A stretch of DNA of 64,000 nucleotides. Source: Candidatus Aenigmatarchaeota archaeon. GTDB taxonomy: Archaea > Aenigmatarchaeota > Aenigmatarchaeia > Aenigmatarchaeales > JACQIB01. Shown piece by piece: positions 16,765 through 24,050 of the stretch; position 1 is the first letter of the stretch, and every line of letters starts with the position of its first letter. A model generated the notes under the pieces. It saw nothing but the letters and a program-made list of their open reading frames with translations. It was not told where the DNA came from and searched no databases. The stretch is from contig JACQIB010000002.1 in NCBI GenBank assembly GCA_016198755.1, forward strand, positions 1 through 64,000, given 5' to 3'. The position numbers were made by a program, and so were the translations under genes.

Positions 16765-17493
16765 ATGATTGAGGTTGAGACTTTAGCTAAGGAAAGTGTT
16801 GGTAAAAGGATAGCAGGAGAGATTGTTCTAAGTCCGGATGCTGGTAAAACCATACAAAAATGGAGAAATATGTTTAAAATACCTCAAAGAATGTTAGCTG
16901 AAGAGATGAAGGTAATGCCTTCTGTTATTAGTGATTATGAAAACAGTAGGAGAAAAAGCCCTGGGATAAAGGTAATAAAGAGGATTGTGGATGCACTTAT
17001 CTCTATAGATGAGAAGAATGGGGGAAAGATTATAAAGGAGTTTTCAGAATTCCCTGCTAGGGCTGTGTTATCAGAAGCTGTAATAGATTTGAAGGAATTT
17101 TCATCTACAATGACAGTAAAGGAGTTTTGCAAGTCTATTGGAGCAAATGTTGTTGCAAGATCTGATTTAGCTGAAGGGAAAATACATGGTTATACGGTTA
17201 TTAACAGTATGAAGGCTATTATTGAGCTTCCTCCAACAGAACTTGTTAAATTGTATGGATTAACCAGTGAAAGAGCTCTGATCTTTACTGGAGCACATAG
17301 AGGAAGGAGTAGTATGGTGGCTTTGAAGGTTACAAACTTAAGGCCTGGAGTTGTTGTTTTACATGGTGTTAGTGGAGATGGGGTTGATGAACTTGCAAAA
17401 AGAATTGCAGAAATTGAAGGAATTCCATTGGCTTCTATAAAAGGTGGGGATTTAGACGAACTCATAAAGTCATTAAAATCTATATCTGCTTAG
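16765..17493 (+). CDS. XRE-type HTH transcriptional regulator (COG1709-like)
   Basis: About 242 residues. Residues about 25-80 are a Cro/CI-type HTH (WRNMFKIPQRMLAEEMKVMPSVISDYENSRRKSPGIKVIKRIV). The remainder is a conserved archaeal domain (about 100-240) with ALIFTGAHRGRSSMVALKVTNLRPGVVVLHG, which may bind a ligand; this two-domain layout matches predicted archaeal regulators of the COG1709 type. A TATA box (ATATATAAATG) overlaps the stop of the upstream methyltransferase and favours ATG 16765 over 16756. It lies directly before the candidate origin, which carries two copies of a 15-bp palindrome. It is a fair candidate, unproven, for the factor that binds it. Confidence 0.8.
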   Translation: MIEVETLAKESVGKRIAGEIVLSPDAGKTIQKWRNMFKIPQRMLAEEMKVMPSVISDYENSRRKSPGIKVIKRIVDALISIDEKNGGKIIKEFSEFPARAVLSEAVIDLKEFSSTMTVKEFCKSIGANVVARSDLAEGKIHGYTVINSMKAIIELPPTELVKLYGLTSERALIFTGAHRGRSSMVALKVTNLRPGVVVLHGVSGDGVDELAKRIAEIEGIPLASIKGGDLDELIKSLKSISA

Positions 17494-17496
17494 ACT

Positions 17497-17519
17497 CCCC
17501 CCTTTAATTCTACTGGAAA
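17497..17519 (-). promoter_or_regulatory. ORB-like element A
   Basis: CCCCCC followed by TTTAATTC and then TACTGGAAA. It resembles the reverse complement of the archaeal origin recognition box (GGGGG string next to a TCCAGTGGAAA core). It starts 4 bp after the HTH gene stop. Confidence 0.5.
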
Positions 17520-17541
17520 TGAGGTCTTTTATTATATTTAG

Positions 17542-17556
17542 TATAACACTGTTATA
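17542..17556. promoter_or_regulatory. 15-bp palindrome TATAACACTGTTATA, copy 1 in origin
   Basis: Perfect odd-length palindrome in the A/T-rich part of the origin region. It is identical to the copy at 17641-17655 and to the reverse complement of the copy at 6992-7006. Confidence 0.65.
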
Positions 17557-17604
17557 TGAAGTAAAGGTTCTCTGCTGCAGAAATATAAAGATTTAAAAAC
17601 AATA

Positions 17605-17627
17605 TCCATAAGAAACCATGGCGGGGG
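17605..17627 (+). promoter_or_regulatory. ORB-like element B (inverted orientation)
   Basis: TCCATAAGAAACC followed by ATGGC and GGGGG. The G-string lies on the plus strand, opposite to elements A, C and D, so A and B face each other across the A/T-rich segment. Confidence 0.4.
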
Positions 17628-17640
17628 CAAAAACAATCAA

Positions 17641-17655
17641 TATAACACTGTTATA
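17641..17655. promoter_or_regulatory. 15-bp palindrome TATAACACTGTTATA, copy 2 in origin
   Basis: Same palindrome as at 17542-17556, 99 bp further on. It is followed at once by a GTTCACAC motif. Confidence 0.65.
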
Positions 17656-17736
17656 TTCCAGTTCACACACCAAAATATGAAGTAAATAGCTTCACATAAC
17701 CTTCATTAATGTTCACAAATAGAAAAATCGATTAAA

Positions 17737-17757
17737 CCCCTCCGTTTCCAATGAAAA
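17737..17757 (-). promoter_or_regulatory. ORB-like element C
   Basis: CCCCTCC followed by GTTTCCAATGAAAA. This is the C-run plus GTTTCCA arrangement of a reverse-oriented origin recognition box. It is one of the two best matches in the region. Confidence 0.6.
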
Positions 17758-17772
17758 CCATCAAAAACAGAA

Positions 17773-17793
17773 CCCCCTTGTTTCACATGGAAA
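17773..17793 (-). promoter_or_regulatory. ORB-like element D
   Basis: CCCCCTTGTTTC followed by ACATGGAAA. A full C5 run and dyad TTTC..GGAAA resemble a reverse-oriented ORB. It has the same orientation as element C and lies 36 bp from it. Confidence 0.6.
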
Positions 17794-17891
17794 TTTATAT
17801 ACCTTCATTTCCAATCCAGTTGTTCACGTTTGGTTAAGGTTAAATATGTTCACGTACTGGAATCATTGCACTAGAAATTGAGGTGATTCCA

Positions 17892-19088
17892 ATGCCAGAG
17901 CTACAACAAATATTCAATCAATTTATTGAATCAAAACCAATCTTTGCAAACAGATCAATATTGTCTCTTTCCTTTACACCAATAACAATACCACATAGGG
18001 AAAATGAGATAGAAGGCCTAGGTAGAATCTTAGCTCCTGCATTAAAGGGAGGTAAACCAAGCAATGTATTTGTATACGGAAAGACAGGAACAGGCAAAAC
18101 CCTTGTTTCTAAGTATGTTACTGAAGAGCTAGAGAAAGCATCAAAAACAACAAACCAAAAGCTCAAGACAGTTTACATAAACTGTAAGTTAAGACATTCA
18201 GCTGACACGGAGTATAGGCTTTTAGCCTATATAATAAAGGAACTGGGGGGCGATGTACCCTTTACAGGACTTCCAACAGACAAGATATTCTCAACTTTCT
18301 ATGAGTTTGTTGAACGTGAATCACAATGCCTTATCCTTATAATAGATGAAATAGACTCTTTGATTAAAAAGACAGGAGACGGGGTTCTATACAGCCTTAC
18401 AAGAATGAATCAGGACCTAAAGAAGTCAAAAATATGCATTATAGGCATCACAAATGACCTGTCTTTTATAGAAACACTTGATCCAAGGGTAAGATCTTCC
18501 CTGAATGAAGAGGAAATTGTATTTTCTCCATATAATGCTTTCCAGCTGCAGGAAATACTCAGGCAGAGGGCAAATATAGCGTTTCCAAACAGTTCAATGG
18601 AAGCAGGCGTAATAGAAAAGTGTTCTGGTTTGGCAGCTCAGGAACATGGAGATGCACGCAGAGCACTTGATCTGTTAAGGGTTGCAGCAGAGATAGCTGA
18701 AAGGAGAGGGGAACCTGTAATAAAAATTTCCAATGTGGATGAAGCACAGGAAAAGATAGATACAGACAGGGTTACAGAAGCTGTTAAGATGCAGCCGCGT
18801 CAATCACAGGCTGTTTTGAACTCTTTAATGGAAGCTTCAGCAGGAAAAAAAGATGTGGAAACCGGAGACGTTTTTGAAAAATACACAAACTTCTGTTCTA
18901 TCCATCACATAAAACCCTTAACTCACAGAAGAATTTCAGACTTAATTGCAGAGCTTGAGCTCTTTGGAATAATAAGCTCAAAGGTGGTTTCTAAAGGGAG
19001 ATATGGCAGGACACGAGTTATTTCCCTTTCCATAAACGATGAGATAAAAGTAAAGGTGCAGACTATCCTAAAGGAAAGCTTTGGTTAA
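17892..19088 (+). CDS. cdc6: Orc1/Cdc6 replication initiator
   Basis: A 398-residue Orc1/Cdc6 protein. It has an AAA+ core with Walker A GKTGTGKT (63-70), Walker B LIIDEID (about 149-155) and sensor 1 IIGITND. The N-terminal basic NRSILSLSF..P..IPHRENEIE segment is typical of the family. The C-terminal winged helix spans about 310-398 (HHIKPLTHRRISDLIAELELFGII). It binds ORB sites and loads MCM. ATG 17892 follows an SD GAGGTGA; an in-frame GTG at 17883 overlaps that SD. Immediately downstream (9 bp, SD AAGGAG) is the DP1-like gene, so the two are likely one operon. The origin region lies directly upstream. Confidence 0.96.
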   Translation: MPELQQIFNQFIESKPIFANRSILSLSFTPITIPHRENEIEGLGRILAPALKGGKPSNVFVYGKTGTGKTLVSKYVTEELEKASKTTNQKLKTVYINCKLRHSADTEYRLLAYIIKELGGDVPFTGLPTDKIFSTFYEFVERESQCLILIIDEIDSLIKKTGDGVLYSLTRMNQDLKKSKICIIGITNDLSFIETLDPRVRSSLNEEEIVFSPYNAFQLQEILRQRANIAFPNSSMEAGVIEKCSGLAAQEHGDARRALDLLRVAAEIAERRGEPVIKISNVDEAQEKIDTDRVTEAVKMQPRQSQAVLNSLMEASAGKKDVETGDVFEKYTNFCSIHHIKPLTHRRISDLIAELELFGIISSKVVSKGRYGRTRVISLSINDEIKVKVQTILKESFG

Positions 19089-19097
19089 GGAGCTGTT

Positions 19098-20081
19098 ATG
19101 TCCAACATAGAAAGGCTTACAAAAGCAGGCATTTTAACAGACCCAGGCGTTGCTGAATTAGTTGAAAAACTATCTGAAAAACAGCTGGACTTTTTTATAA
19201 AATCAAAAAACAAGCCCCTAATCTTACAAAAAATTCATTTCAAATCATTTCAGCCAAAAATTGAAATAAAAACAGACATGGAAAAGAGGAAAAGTATACA
19301 GGATTTTATAAATATTCTAAACTCACGTTTTTCCCTCTTACAAAGAATACTAATGTCAAAATCAAAGGACAGCAACTTAGTTTCAATAAAAAGCGCTTCT
19401 GAAGGGAACATTTCCATTATAGGACTGATAAAAACCATATCGGAAAATAATGGAATTTTCAGGACAGAACTCGAAGATCAAACAGGCACAATAAAAGCTT
19501 CTGTCCCCAAAAATTTACCCGGAAAATTTGAAAGGTTTTTTCTGGATGAAGTTGTGCAGATTTCCGGAAGATTTTCATCAGGAGTTTTATACGCAGAAAA
19601 AATAGAATGGCCTGATATACAGTTAACAGAATATAAAAAACCAGACACAACTTCAACAGTCTTTATCTGTTTTTCCTCCTCTATTATTACACTTCCGGAA
19701 AAGGCAGATTCCTGCAATATTATAATATCAAACCAGCCTGTCCAAGCCACATTTCAGCAGGCAATAACTATAACCAACACATCCGCAGCCAAAATAAATG
19801 GCATAAATTTACTTTTCTATATGGAAAATGTAAAGGAAACAACTGATAAATTCAGCATAACAGAAAAAGAGTTTATTTTAGAATGTTTAAAGCGAAGGCA
19901 CTTCCTCAAGGAACCCTGCCTCCAATCAGGAATAATAGAAGAACAACCAGATTATTTCATTTTTCAAACACAAACACCTTTCACAGATTCCTACAGAGGA
20001 ACTATGATAATAGGTCTGCCAAAAGAAACATTTTGTTTACTTGATTTTGTTGACAGAAGTGCAGAATTCGGTACAATATAA
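19098..20081 (+). CDS. DP1-like DNA polymerase B-subunit with inactivated phosphoesterase domain
   Basis: A 327-residue protein. The N-terminus (LTKAGILTDPGVAELV) resembles PolD small subunit DP1. An OB fold at about 103-175 has FRTELEDQTGTIKA and LDEVVQISGR..GVLYAEKIEWPDI, a close fit to DP1. The rest (about 186-327) follows DP1's phosphoesterase in order but is short and without metal ligands. The D-x-H strand reads FICFSSSI, the YHG site reads FYMEN (about 240-244), KRRH is kept (265-268), and the GHxH site before YRG reads PFTDS. DP1 is usually much longer. It sits between cdc6 and polB, where dp2 is found in Thermococcales. I infer a non-catalytic B-subunit partner of the adjacent polymerase. 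Confidence 0.75.
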   Translation: MSNIERLTKAGILTDPGVAELVEKLSEKQLDFFIKSKNKPLILQKIHFKSFQPKIEIKTDMEKRKSIQDFINILNSRFSLLQRILMSKSKDSNLVSIKSASEGNISIIGLIKTISENNGIFRTELEDQTGTIKASVPKNLPGKFERFFLDEVVQISGRFSSGVLYAEKIEWPDIQLTEYKKPDTTSTVFICFSSSIITLPEKADSCNIIISNQPVQATFQQAITITNTSAAKINGINLLFYMENVKETTDKFSITEKEFILECLKRRHFLKEPCLQSGIIEEQPDYFIFQTQTPFTDSYRGTMIIGLPKETFCLLDFVDRSAEFGTI

Positions 20082-20164
20082 GAAAAAATACCCTACACTG
20101 GAGGATAGAAAACCTCTTAAATAGTTTTCAACACCTATATTCGTCAGCTTCTTTGGTGGGGAAC

Positions 20165-22846
20165 ATGAAAGCTCAGGTATTAGATTGCGACTACACAATG
20201 CTGAACGGCAAACCTCTAATAAGGCTCTTTTGCAAAGATGAAAGCGGAGGCACAGTCTGTTTTTTCTATGAAAATTTCCTTCCATATTTTTATGTTCAGT
20301 CTGAAAATATTGAAACCGCAAAAAAGGAAATAGAAAAAACTGCAAAAGCAGAAGTTGTAGAAAAGTTTTTACCAATAGGATACGGCCCTAAAGTAAAACT
20401 ATTAAAAGTAATAGGCAAAGACCCCTCAAAAATACCTGACATTAAAGAAACTATTTCCAAGGTTTCAGGTATTTCGAAATTTTTCGAGTCTGATATTCTT
20501 TTCAAATACAGGTTCATGGTAGATAACAATATTAAAGGTATGGGATGGATTGATGTTGACTGCTCAAGAACTATAACAAAAACCGTAAAATGTCCCGCTT
20601 ATACTGCAAAATCATTCAAGCCGATAGAAGTCATAAAAAATGCTCCATTGCGCTATATGTCCATAGACATAGAATGTGTAAGCAAAACAGAAACAATACC
20701 AGATATGAATAAAGATCCTATAGTAATAATTTCACTCAATTTTTTCCCGGATTATAAGGGAGCAAAAAGTATGGTTATGGTTGCAAAGACATCACCCAAA
20801 TTTATAGAAAACCAGTTTAATTTTGTTTCAGAAGAGGAAATGATGAAGAGATTTTTAGAAATACTTGAGGATTATGATCCTGATGTTGTAACAGGCTATA
20901 ACATAAACAACTTCGACTTACCGTACATAATTACCCGCCTAGAAAAACTAAATATAAGAAAAGACCTTGGAAGAGCAGACAAGCCAGTAATGCTGAAAAA
21001 GATGCAAATGGGCTATACAGCCTCTGTACTTGGAAGGGTTATTGTAGATACTTATGAAATAATAAAGAAGGATGTTTACCTTCACCTTAAAAGATATGAT
21101 CTAGGTACTGTAGCAAGAAGCCTGCTTAAAATGGAAAAAATAGATATTGGAGGCATAAAGGAAATAACGAGGTACTGGAAAGGTGATCCTAAGGCAATGG
21201 GACCACTAATACAATATGCAAATGTTGACGCTGAGCTTGCAATGAGACTTTTAATAGATAAAGGAATATTGGACAAATTTTTTGAAATATCAAAACTTTC
21301 CGGTTTGACACTACAGGATTCCCTCGGTGGTCAGTCTCAGAGGCTTGAGTGCAGACTTTTGCATGAATTTAGAGACAGAGATTTTGTTATGCCAAGCAAG
21401 ACATCCGGCCCAGAATTAGAAGCACTAAAAGAAAAGAGAGAAAAATATGGACTTAAGGGAGCTCTTGTTCTGGAACCTGTTGTTGGTTTACATACAGACG
21501 GATCCATACTTGTTCTTGACTTTACTTCACTATACCCATCTATAATAAGAAAATTTAACATATGCCCCACAACAATGCTTGTTTCAGGCGATGAGAAATG
21601 CAATGTTTCTCCAACTGGAACGAAGTTTGTCCTTCCAGAAGTCAGGCAGGGCATACTCCCAAAAATTGTCCATGATCTCATTTCAACGCGAGCTGCAGTA
21701 AGGAAGCAATATAGAGCAGAAACAGATCCGGAAAAGAAAAGAATACTTGATGCAAAGCAATTTGCTCTTAAAGTCCTTGCGAACTCCCTTTACGGATACA
21801 CGGGATACCTTAAAGCCAGACTATACGTGATGGATATAGCAAACACAATAACAGGATACGGAAGAGATACAATAGTTAACACAACAAAACTCATAGAACA
21901 AACATATTCAACAAAAGTTATTTATTCTGATACAGATTCTGTCTTTGTCAAGACAGGTATAACTAATCTGGAAAAGGCTCAGGAAAAAGGCGAAGAAATG
22001 TCCAGATTTGTCACAGAAAAATTAAACGGATTAGAGCTGAAGTTCGAAAAAATATTCAAGAGTTTCTTAATTCTTACTAAAAAAAGATATGCCGGCTGGT
22101 ATTTTGAAAAGCAGGGAAACGACTGGAAAACAAAGGTTGATATGAAGGGTATAGAGACTGTGAGAAGGGATTGGTGTGAGCTTACATCAGAATCCATGGA
22201 AAAAACTATAGACATACTTCTAAAAGAGCAGGATATTAAAAAAGCTGCCCACTTTATACGCGGAATAATACAGGATTTGAATGATGGTAAAATACCTCTT
22301 GAGAAACTTACAATAGTTAAAGGTGTGTCAAAATCTTTGTCCAGTTATGATGGAATACAGCCTCATGTAGAGCTTGCGAAGAAGATAATGATGAGGGATC
22401 CAACACGCGGAAGTCTTGTTGGAGAGAGATTGGGATTTGTAATAATAAAAGGAAACCAGATGCTTTCCAAAAGGGCAGAAGAACCTTCTTTTGTGAAGGA
22501 ACATAATCTAGAGATTGATTCCCAGTATTATCTTGAAAATCAACTTCTTCCCCCACTACAAAGGATTTTTGAAGCATGCGGCGTTGAAAAAACAGAACTT
22601 ATCGAAGGTAACAGACAGAAAAATCTCACGGAAATACTTTCTGGCAGAATATTAACTCCAGCCCAGACAGTACTAGATACATGGGACAGCATATCCTGTT
22701 CAAAGTGTTCATGGAATTACAGAAGGCCACCCCTCTCAGGTTCATGTCCAAACTGCAACAGTCAGATATTTTTCCGTTCCAACGGTTCTATAGGAAAATT
22801 TGTTACAAATTTCTTCATTATAGACCAGCAAAAAACAGCATTGTAG
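20165..22846 (+). CDS. polB: B-family DNA polymerase with C-terminal zinc finger
   Basis: An 893-residue PolB with all catalytic motifs. Exo I is SIDIE (about 167-170), Exo II YNINNFD (about 245-251) and Exo III YANVDAE (D355). Polymerase motif A is DFTSLYPS (D452), motif B KVLANSLYG (about 536-544) and motif C YSDTDS (D589, D591). It should both polymerise and proofread. After the usual archaeal end (near residue 810) it has about 80 extra residues ending in a four-Cys zinc finger (C845, C848, C861, C864: SCSKC and SCPNC). A similar C-terminal zinc site binds the B-subunit in eukaryotic polymerases. ATG 20165 follows GGTGGGG; its own TATA-like box is near 20112-20120. Confidence 0.95.
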   Translation: MKAQVLDCDYTMLNGKPLIRLFCKDESGGTVCFFYENFLPYFYVQSENIETAKKEIEKTAKAEVVEKFLPIGYGPKVKLLKVIGKDPSKIPDIKETISKVSGISKFFESDILFKYRFMVDNNIKGMGWIDVDCSRTITKTVKCPAYTAKSFKPIEVIKNAPLRYMSIDIECVSKTETIPDMNKDPIVIISLNFFPDYKGAKSMVMVAKTSPKFIENQFNFVSEEEMMKRFLEILEDYDPDVVTGYNINNFDLPYIITRLEKLNIRKDLGRADKPVMLKKMQMGYTASVLGRVIVDTYEIIKKDVYLHLKRYDLGTVARSLLKMEKIDIGGIKEITRYWKGDPKAMGPLIQYANVDAELAMRLLIDKGILDKFFEISKLSGLTLQDSLGGQSQRLECRLLHEFRDRDFVMPSKTSGPELEALKEKREKYGLKGALVLEPVVGLHTDGSILVLDFTSLYPSIIRKFNICPTTMLVSGDEKCNVSPTGTKFVLPEVRQGILPKIVHDLISTRAAVRKQYRAETDPEKKRILDAKQFALKVLANSLYGYTGYLKARLYVMDIANTITGYGRDTIVNTTKLIEQTYSTKVIYSDTDSVFVKTGITNLEKAQEKGEEMSRFVTEKLNGLELKFEKIFKSFLILTKKRYAGWYFEKQGNDWKTKVDMKGIETVRRDWCELTSESMEKTIDILLKEQDIKKAAHFIRGIIQDLNDGKIPLEKLTIVKGVSKSLSSYDGIQPHVELAKKIMMRDPTRGSLVGERLGFVIIKGNQMLSKRAEEPSFVKEHNLEIDSQYYLENQLLPPLQRIFEACGVEKTELIEGNRQKNLTEILSGRILTPAQTVLDTWDSISCSKCSWNYRRPPLSGSCPNCNSQIFFRSNGSIGKFVTNFFIIDQQKTAL

Positions 22847-23987
22847 GTAGTATAAGACAACCCATACAGCTGCTTCTTCTTACCCCAGTAAAAGCTGCAG
22901 CAGCACCAACAGATGCAGCAGCTCCTGCTGCAACAAGACCATACACACCAGTTGTAATGGAAATAGCAGTAACAAGAAAAATCAAAACTATTCCGGAAAG
23001 CAGTCCATAATCTATTTTTTTCAGCATAACTTCAAACTTCCCAACCATTAACCTAACAATAAAATATCCTGCGAAAACAGCAGCCAATATTGAAGCAAGC
23101 AAAATAACCATATTCGAAATGTTTATTTCCAATATCTTCCCTACAGCAACAGCTATGCCTGAGCGCGGGTTTGAAACAATCCAGAGTGCCATGAAAGAAT
23201 AAATCATATCTGATATATTCAGGCTACCAAGAGCTGACAAAAATTCTTCTTCCTTAGGTTCAATACTCTCTATAATTACAGCAGCCTGCGATGACCCTAT
23301 ACCAGGCAACAACCCTGCAAATATTCCTGAAAGAGAACCAAGAATTGCAGGTTTCCAGCCTACATGTAACTTTTTTCCGCTTTCAAACTCACGTTTATCC
23401 TGTGGCCTAAAAATAGAAATAAACAGCATCGGAAGAGCAAAAAAACCAGTAAGCAGCGGAAAAAGCATTGTGTCCCCAAACCCTAAAAAACCTAGTCCAA
23501 TTAAACCTGAAAGTAAAAATATCAACGCTGAAATAATTCTTCCCCAGCCCTTTTCTGTTGCAAACATATATATCATAAAAAACAGCAAAAGCCAGTGCAT
23601 ACTCGGCCGAATGGTTTTGTATAGCATAGGAAATATAAAGGAAAAAACAGGCAGAAGAATCACAGAAAATATTCCGCCATAAACAGCCCCGTTTGCGCTG
23701 GCTAAAACAGCTTCAGTTCCCAATCCCTTTTTCAAGAGTCTATGGCCAGGCAAAACACTCATTACAGAGTCAGCCTCAGGTGCTCCAAGAAAAATTGATG
23801 GAATAAAACCTACAAGTACGTTAACTGCTCCTGCTGAAACAAGAAATACTCCGGCAGGTACAGGTCCGAAGAACAAAAGCAAAACAGGAAGCAAAAAAAC
23901 AAGATTATTGGGATGAAACCCAGGAGTAAGACCTGTAATAATACCTGCACCTACACCACACGCAAAAATCAAAAGCAGCTCCAACAC
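22818..23987 (-). CDS. TctA-like integral membrane protein (COG1784-type)
   Basis: A 389-residue protein with about 10-12 membrane segments. GLTPGFHPNN near the N-terminus and GLLPGIGSSQAAVIIE in the middle are the paired glycine-rich motifs of the TctA/DUF112 permease group. Bacterial TctA moves tricarboxylates with two partners; no TctB or TctC partner is seen here, so the substrate is unknown. It is convergent with polB and overlaps its end by 29 bp. The next gene on this strand is secD, whose stop lies upstream. Confidence 0.8.
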   Translation of the reverse strand: MLELLLIFACGVGAGIITGLTPGFHPNNLVFLLPVLLLFFGPVPAGVFLVSAGAVNVLVGFIPSIFLGAPEADSVMSVLPGHRLLKKGLGTEAVLASANGAVYGGIFSVILLPVFSFIFPMLYKTIRPSMHWLLLFFMIYMFATEKGWGRIISALIFLLSGLIGLGFLGFGDTMLFPLLTGFFALPMLFISIFRPQDKREFESGKKLHVGWKPAILGSLSGIFAGLLPGIGSSQAAVIIESIEPKEEEFLSALGSLNISDMIYSFMALWIVSNPRSGIAVAVGKILEINISNMVILLASILAAVFAGYFIVRLMVGKFEVMLKKIDYGLLSGIVLIFLVTAISITTGVYGLVAAGAAASVGAAAAFTGVRRSSCMGCLILPTMLFFAGL

Positions 23988-24050
23988 AGTGGATTTATTG
24001 AAAAATCCAGCTCTTAAAAACTATTTTATAAACAACGCGAATTAGCGTAT

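Larger units (their letters stand above)
17494..17891. other. Candidate replication origin (oriC) upstream of cdc6
   Basis: A 398-bp gene-free region directly upstream of cdc6, the classic site of archaeal origins. It has at least four ORB-like elements, each a C-run or G-run next to a GTTTCCA/TGGAAA-type core, in both orientations. Between the first two is an A/T-rich stretch (about 17525-17600) that could unwind. Two copies of TATAACACTGTTATA and several TTCAC motifs (GTTCAC at 17661, 17711, 17822 and 17849; CTTCAC at 17690) add further structure. The cdc6 promoter lies at its right end. Confidence 0.75.
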
